Shown: positions 7,061-9,763 of the stretch, in pieces
Layout: every line of letters starts with the position of its first letter
Numbering within the stretch: the first letter of the stretch is position 1
From: an uncultured Collinsella sp.
GTDB lineage: Bacteria; Actinomycetota; Coriobacteriia; Coriobacteriales; Coriobacteriaceae
Assembly: GCA_958445895.1 (NCBI GenBank)
Contig: CAUCTV010000047.1
Location: 1 to 9,763, forward strand
Direction: 5' to 3'
DNA: 9,763 nucleotides
Position numbers and translations under genes: made by a program
The notes under the pieces: model-generated
Told to the model about the DNA's origin: nothing
What the model saw: the letters and a program-made list of their open reading frames with translations, nothing else
Databases searched by the model: none

Positions 7061-7089
7061 ACTCTATCACAAGCGAGGGGCACTGTCGC
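7061..7089 (-). promoter_or_regulatory. Probable argS promoter
   Basis: On the minus strand GCGACA (7084-7089) is 17 bases before TAGAGT (7061-7066). A TG one base before the -10 makes it extended. The start would be near 7054, giving a leader of about 60 bases to the argS ATG. Confidence 0.45.
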
Positions 7090-7277
7090 AGGGTAAAGCC
7101 AATCGAAATTGCATATGCACAAAATTGACTACAGCTTGTATGGAGTCACTCAAAGATGCCGGTCTGCCTGCAGATTATGCACGCGTTGAAAATGCATAAA
7201 GGTGTGAATGAGCTGTGTCTTTTATCGAATACTCTTACCTATCAGAGTTGTGTGCTTTTCCTGCATAAAGCGAGGAT

Positions 7278-7306
7278 TTGCGCACGTCAGCGTGTTATTC
7301 TAGACA
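7278..7306 (+). promoter_or_regulatory. Candidate promoter of the CarD-like gene
   Basis: TTGCGC (7278-7283) is followed after 17 bases by TAGACA (7301-7306). Both boxes are only moderate matches; TATTCT, starting at 7296, is an alternative -10. The ribosome-binding site GGAGGT at 7327-7332 is three bases before the ATG. Confidence 0.3.
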
Positions 7307-7335
7307 TACGTAAATTCGTATAAGTTGGAGGTAGC

Positions 7336-7821
7336 ATGTTCTCAATCGGTCAACACGTCATTCATCCGGGTCAGGGAGTCTGCACCGTCGTCGGTTTTAG
7401 GGACGACACGCCGCAGCCCATGTTGTTGCTCGAGGCCAAGCAAGGGCATGCGCAGACAATCCTTATGTACCCCGTGGCGCAGGCCGACCGTCTGCATGCC
7501 GCCATCTCTCAGCAAGATGCCGAGCATCTGCTGAGCCACTATGACGAGCTGGAGTGCGACACCTTTACCGAGCGCAACAGCTCGCTTGAAGAGACACACT
7601 TTAAGCAGCAGCTCAAGCTGGGCGCGCCCGAGACGGTCCGCGTGGCAAAGACCATGATGCACCGCATTCGCCAGGCCGAGGAAGCCGATAAAAAGCCCAG
7701 CTCTTACTATATGCGTGTACTCAAGGAAGCCAAGCGCCGCTCCATCGAGGAGTTCGCCGTGGCATTGGGCGTCACCGAGGAGGCCGCCGAAGCCCGCCTA
7801 GCCCAAGCCGCCCTCAACTAA
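7336..7821 (+). CDS. CarD/CdnL-family transcriptional regulator (161 aa)
   Basis: The N-terminal half (about residues 1-58) begins MFSIGQHVIHPGQGVCTVVG. This matches the start of the CarD/TRCF RNA-polymerase-interaction domain (f-x-V/I-G-x-x-V-x-H/Y-P-x-x-G) and ends with a YPVAQADRLH strand. The C-terminal half (about 62-158) is helical and charged, with the family pattern KTMMHRIRQ...YYMRVLKEAKRRSIEEFAVALG. CarD-type proteins bind the beta subunit of RNA polymerase and stabilise open promoter complexes, which affects rRNA and housekeeping transcription. Mycobacterium CarD is 162 aa, almost the same length. One oddity is that the protein has no tryptophan at all, so the conserved Trp of mycobacterial CarD that wedges into the promoter bubble has no counterpart. 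The gene is monocistronic, with a hairpin terminator 12 bases after its stop. The family is confident; the exact role is inferred. Confidence 0.88.
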   Translation: MFSIGQHVIHPGQGVCTVVGFRDDTPQPMLLLEAKQGHAQTILMYPVAQADRLHAAISQQDAEHLLSHYDELECDTFTERNSSLEETHFKQQLKLGAPETVRVAKTMMHRIRQAEEADKKPSSYYMRVLKEAKRRSIEEFAVALGVTEEAAEARLAQAALN

Positions 7822-7833
7822 CCCATCCGCGCC

Positions 7834-7877
7834 AAAAACCACCACAAAGGGGACAGGCACCTTTGTGGTGGTTTTTT
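7834..7877 (+). terminator. Repeat-type hairpin terminator after the CarD-like gene (copy 1)
   Basis: The stem AAAAACCACCACAAAGG (7834-7850) pairs perfectly with 7860-7876 around the loop GGACAGGCA, followed by T residues. The flanking A and T runs allow termination in both directions. A 42-base stretch (7835-7876) recurs exactly at 8543-8584. A 9-base tandem repeat CGTTCTAGT follows directly at 7878-7895. Confidence 0.85.
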
Positions 7878-7938
7878 CGTTCTAGTCGTTCTAGTAGTAT
7901 TCATTCTTAGCGATACCTGCGAGCACAAGGAGTCTTTT

Positions 7939-8538
7939 ATGGCAGAGCCACTTTCCGCCGGAATCACCCGCGACCGTGCGTTCGAATTGCTCAACGAGCA
8001 CAATAAGGACCCGTTCCACATCACCCACGGCGAAACGGTCGAGGGCACCATGCGCTACTTTGCGCGCGAGTTCGACCCCGAGAACGAGGAGTTTTGGGGC
8101 ATCGTCGGTCTGCTGCACGATCTAGATTGGGAGGAGCATGAGGACGACCCCATGAACCACACCATCTATGCGGCCGAGATCCTTGAAGGCGAGGGCGCCT
8201 CTCCCGATCTCATTCGCGCCATTCAGACGCACACGTCGGACTTCAACACCTCGCTGCCCAAGCCCGAGCTGCAGATGGAAAAGATCCTGTTTGCCTGCGA
8301 CGAGCTCACCGGCTTGATCGGTGCTGCCGTCATCATGCGTCCGAGTAAGAGCGTCATGGACTTTACGACCAAGTCGCTCAAGAAAAAGTTCAAGGACAAG
8401 CGCTTTGCCGCCGGCTGCTCGCGCGACGTGATTACGCAGGGTGCCGAGATGCTGGGCTGGGAGCTCCCCGAGCTCTTCGACCGTACCATCGCGGCCATGC
8501 AGTCCTTCGCCCCCGACCGCGACACCTTTCAGGCTTAA
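7939..8538 (+). CDS. HD-domain protein, putative metal-dependent phosphohydrolase (199 aa)
   Basis: The HD-superfamily metal ligands are visible in order: H30 in FHITHGETV, H60-D61 in GLLHDLDWEEH, H98 in AIQTHTSDF and D121 in FACDELTGLI. The spacing fits a small stand-alone HD domain. Such proteins bind a divalent metal and hydrolyse phosphomonoesters or nucleotides; the substrate cannot be told from sequence. There is no membrane segment, signal peptide or second catalytic domain. The start is supported by AAGGAG at 7927-7932, six bases before the ATG. The gene lies 117 bases after the CarD-like gene with a terminator between, so it is probably transcribed separately, though I found no strong promoter in the gap. 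It converges with proA. Small HD proteins of this sort are often annotated simply as hydrolases. Confidence 0.88.
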   Translation: MAEPLSAGITRDRAFELLNEHNKDPFHITHGETVEGTMRYFAREFDPENEEFWGIVGLLHDLDWEEHEDDPMNHTIYAAEILEGEGASPDLIRAIQTHTSDFNTSLPKPELQMEKILFACDELTGLIGAAVIMRPSKSVMDFTTKSLKKKFKDKRFAAGCSRDVITQGAEMLGWELPELFDRTIAAMQSFAPDRDTFQA

Positions 8539-8542
8539 TTCC

Positions 8543-8584
8543 AAAACCACCACAAAGGGGACAGGCACCTTTGTGGTGGTTTTT
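8543..8584. terminator. Bidirectional hairpin terminator shared by the HD-domain gene and proA (copy 2)
   Basis: The stem AAAACCACCACAAAGG (8543-8558) pairs with 8568-8583 around the loop GGACAGGCA. It has T runs on both strands and lies between the convergent stops (8538 plus, 8600 minus). It is identical to 7835-7876, 708 bases away, a level of identity unlikely for independent terminators. Confidence 0.88.
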
Positions 8585-8597
8585 GTTTGCGCGGGCG

Positions 8598-9763
8598 TTA
8601 GGGGCGGACCTGGCCGGTGCCTCGGAGCTTGTATTTGTAGGTGGTGAGGGCCTCGGCGGCAAAGGGGCCGCGGGCGTGGAGCTTTTGGGTCGAGATGCCA
8701 ATCTCGGTGCCCAGGCCAAACTCGCCGCCGTCGGTAAAGCGCGTGCTGGCGTTGGCGTACACGGCCGAGGCATCGACCGCGTCCAGGAAGCGCTCGCAAG
8801 CATCCGTGTCCTCGGCAACGATGGCCTCGGAGTGCATCGTGCCGTAGCGATTGATGTGTGCGATGGCCTCGTCCTCGTTTGCCACGACCTTCACGCTCAT
8901 CTCGAGCGCCAGGTACTCGCGACCCCAGTCCTCCTCAGTCGCGGCAACGTAGTCATCGCCCTCGGCAAGCCCGGCATCGGCGCACGCGGCGCACGTGGCC
9001 TCGTCGCCGTGAATGAGCACGCCGTGGTCGTGCAGCACGGCAACAACCGCAGGCAAAAACACATTGGCCACAGCATGGTCGACCAGCAGCGACTCGGCGG
9101 CATTGCACACGCCCACGCGCTGCGTCTTAGCGTTGACGATAATATTGAGCGCTTTATCGAAGTCGGCGGATTCATGCACGTAGATGTGGCAGTTGCCCGT
9201 GCCCGTCTCGATCACCGGCACAAGCGACTCGCGCACGCAGCGCTGGATCAGGCCTGCACCGCCGCGCGGAATGAGTACGTCGACAATACCGCGGAGCTTC
9301 ATGAGCTCGCCAGTGGCCTCGCGGTCGGTGGACTCGATCATCGACACGGCCTCGCGCGGGAAGCCCTTGGCCTCGAGCGCATCGGCCAGCAGCTCAGAAA
9401 TCATGGCACACGAGTGATAGGCCAGCGAGCCGCCGCGCAGAATACAGGCGTTGCCGGTACGGATGCAGATGCCCGCGGCGTCGGCCGTCACGTTGGGACG
9501 CGCCTCGTAAACCATGGCGACCAGGCCCAGCGGCACACTCACACGGGTCAGGTCCACGCCGCTTGCAAGCACGCGGTGGTCGAGCACGCGGCCTACGGGA
9601 TCGGGCAGCTCGGCGAGCTTTTCCAGGCCGGCGGCCATGCCCTCGACGCGCTCAGGCGTCAGCAGCAGACGATCGAGCAGTCCGGCCGAGGTACCCGCAT
9701 CGCGCGCGGCGGACATATCGAGCTCGTTGGCGGCGACGATGGAGTCGACACCGTTGCGCAGCG
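8598..9763 (-). CDS. proA: Glutamate-5-semialdehyde dehydrogenase (gamma-glutamyl phosphate reductase), 5' end outside window
   Basis: This enzyme performs the second step of proline synthesis: NADPH-dependent reduction of gamma-glutamyl phosphate to glutamate-5-semialdehyde, after ProB. The frame is open to the window edge, and 387 residues are visible out of about 415-430 usual for the family, so about 30 to 40 are missing. Recognisable stretches are ANELDMSAARDAGTSAGLLD (just before and after an internal ATG at 9716), DRLLLTPERVEGMAAG, VPLGLVAMVYEARPNVT, VLIPRGGAGLI and ETGTGNCHIYV. The catalytic-cysteine motif QRVGVCNAAESLLV has its Cys codon at 9105-9107. Near the end is FGLGTEIGISTQKLHARGP. 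The ATG at 9716 is not the true start, because residues before it (SIVAANELD) are also ProA-like. proB is not in view and could lie upstream of the window. Confidence 0.97.
   Translation of the reverse strand, partial: LRNGVDSIVAANELDMSAARDAGTSAGLLDRLLLTPERVEGMAAGLEKLAELPDPVGRVLDHRVLASGVDLTRVSVPLGLVAMVYEARPNVTADAAGICIRTGNACILRGGSLAYHSCAMISELLADALEAKGFPREAVSMIESTDREATGELMKLRGIVDVLIPRGGAGLIQRCVRESLVPVIETGTGNCHIYVHESADFDKALNIIVNAKTQRVGVCNAAESLLVDHAVANVFLPAVVAVLHDHGVLIHGDEATCAACADAGLAEGDDYVAATEEDWGREYLALEMSVKVVANEDEAIAHINRYGTMHSEAIVAEDTDACERFLDAVDASAVYANASTRFTDGGEFGLGTEIGISTQKLHARGPFAAEALTTYKYKLRGTGQVRP

Larger units (their letters stand above)
6994..7335. other. Divergent intergenic region between argS and the CarD-like gene
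   Basis: This 342-base stretch contains the argS promoter near 7061-7089 and a weaker candidate for the CarD-like gene near 7278-7306. Between them are four TGCATA-type motifs: palindrome TGCATATGCA at 7110-7119, TTATGCA at 7175-7181, TGCATAA at 7193-7199 and TGCATAA at 7263-7269. The second and third form an inverted pair with 11 bases between. I see no credible gene, tRNA or T-box leader; the short frame 7140-7199 has no ribosome-binding site. Confidence 0.5.

Noticed and set aside
6994..7122. N-terminal extension of argS by 43 residues
   Set aside because: The extension is not ArgS-like and would span the probable promoter. A perfect AGGAGG precedes the ATG at 6993.
7163..7174. Palindrome TCTGCCTGCAGA as an operator
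   Set aside because: The arms are only five bases, it stands alone, and it is away from the -35/-10 boxes; chance is sufficient.
7140..7199. Possible leader peptide MESLKDAGLPADYARVENA
   Set aside because: It has no ribosome-binding site, no run of regulatory codons and no following attenuator hairpin before the CarD-like gene.

Overview
The window looks like ordinary chromosome from a high-GC actinobacterium, most likely Collinsella or a close relative in the class Coriobacteriia. That placement is an inference. It rests on the GC-rich coding style, a Rho factor with a very long Ala/Lys/Arg-rich N-terminal extension of the actinobacterial kind, a CarD-type RNA-polymerase-binding protein, and short GGGGACAGGCACC-type repeats that I associate, from memory, with this group.

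Layout from left to right. At 1-316 (minus) is the N-terminal part of a VanZ-family membrane protein, cut by the window edge. It is 7 bases downstream of a 466-residue protein of unknown function (324-1724, minus) with an N-terminal two-helix membrane anchor, so the two genes probably form one unit. A strong hairpin terminator (1967-1999) separates that pair from rho (2038-4611, minus, GTG start). From 4612 to 5139 lies a 528-base intergenic region. It holds the rho leader and promoter, a GGGAC direct repeat, a 150-bp element bounded by 29-bp inverted repeats, and the argS terminator. argS (5140-6993, minus) follows. A 342-base divergent intergenic region (6994-7335) then carries outward promoters and several TGCATA motifs. 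On the plus strand are a CarD/CdnL-type regulator (7336-7821) and an HD-domain putative phosphohydrolase (7939-8538). Each is closed by the same 42-base hairpin. proA (8598-9763, minus, 5' end outside the window) converges on the second hairpin.

Most genes are housekeeping: transcription termination (rho), transcription initiation (CarD-like), arginyl-tRNA synthesis (argS) and proline biosynthesis (proA). Apart from the first two genes, they seem to be separate transcription units that share terminators or divergent promoter regions. I found no convincing undescribed multi-gene system. The points most worth following are the inverted-repeat element upstream of rho, the duplicated hairpin, the atypical RNA-binding motif and huge disordered arm of Rho, the rho leader, and the membrane-anchored protein of unknown function.
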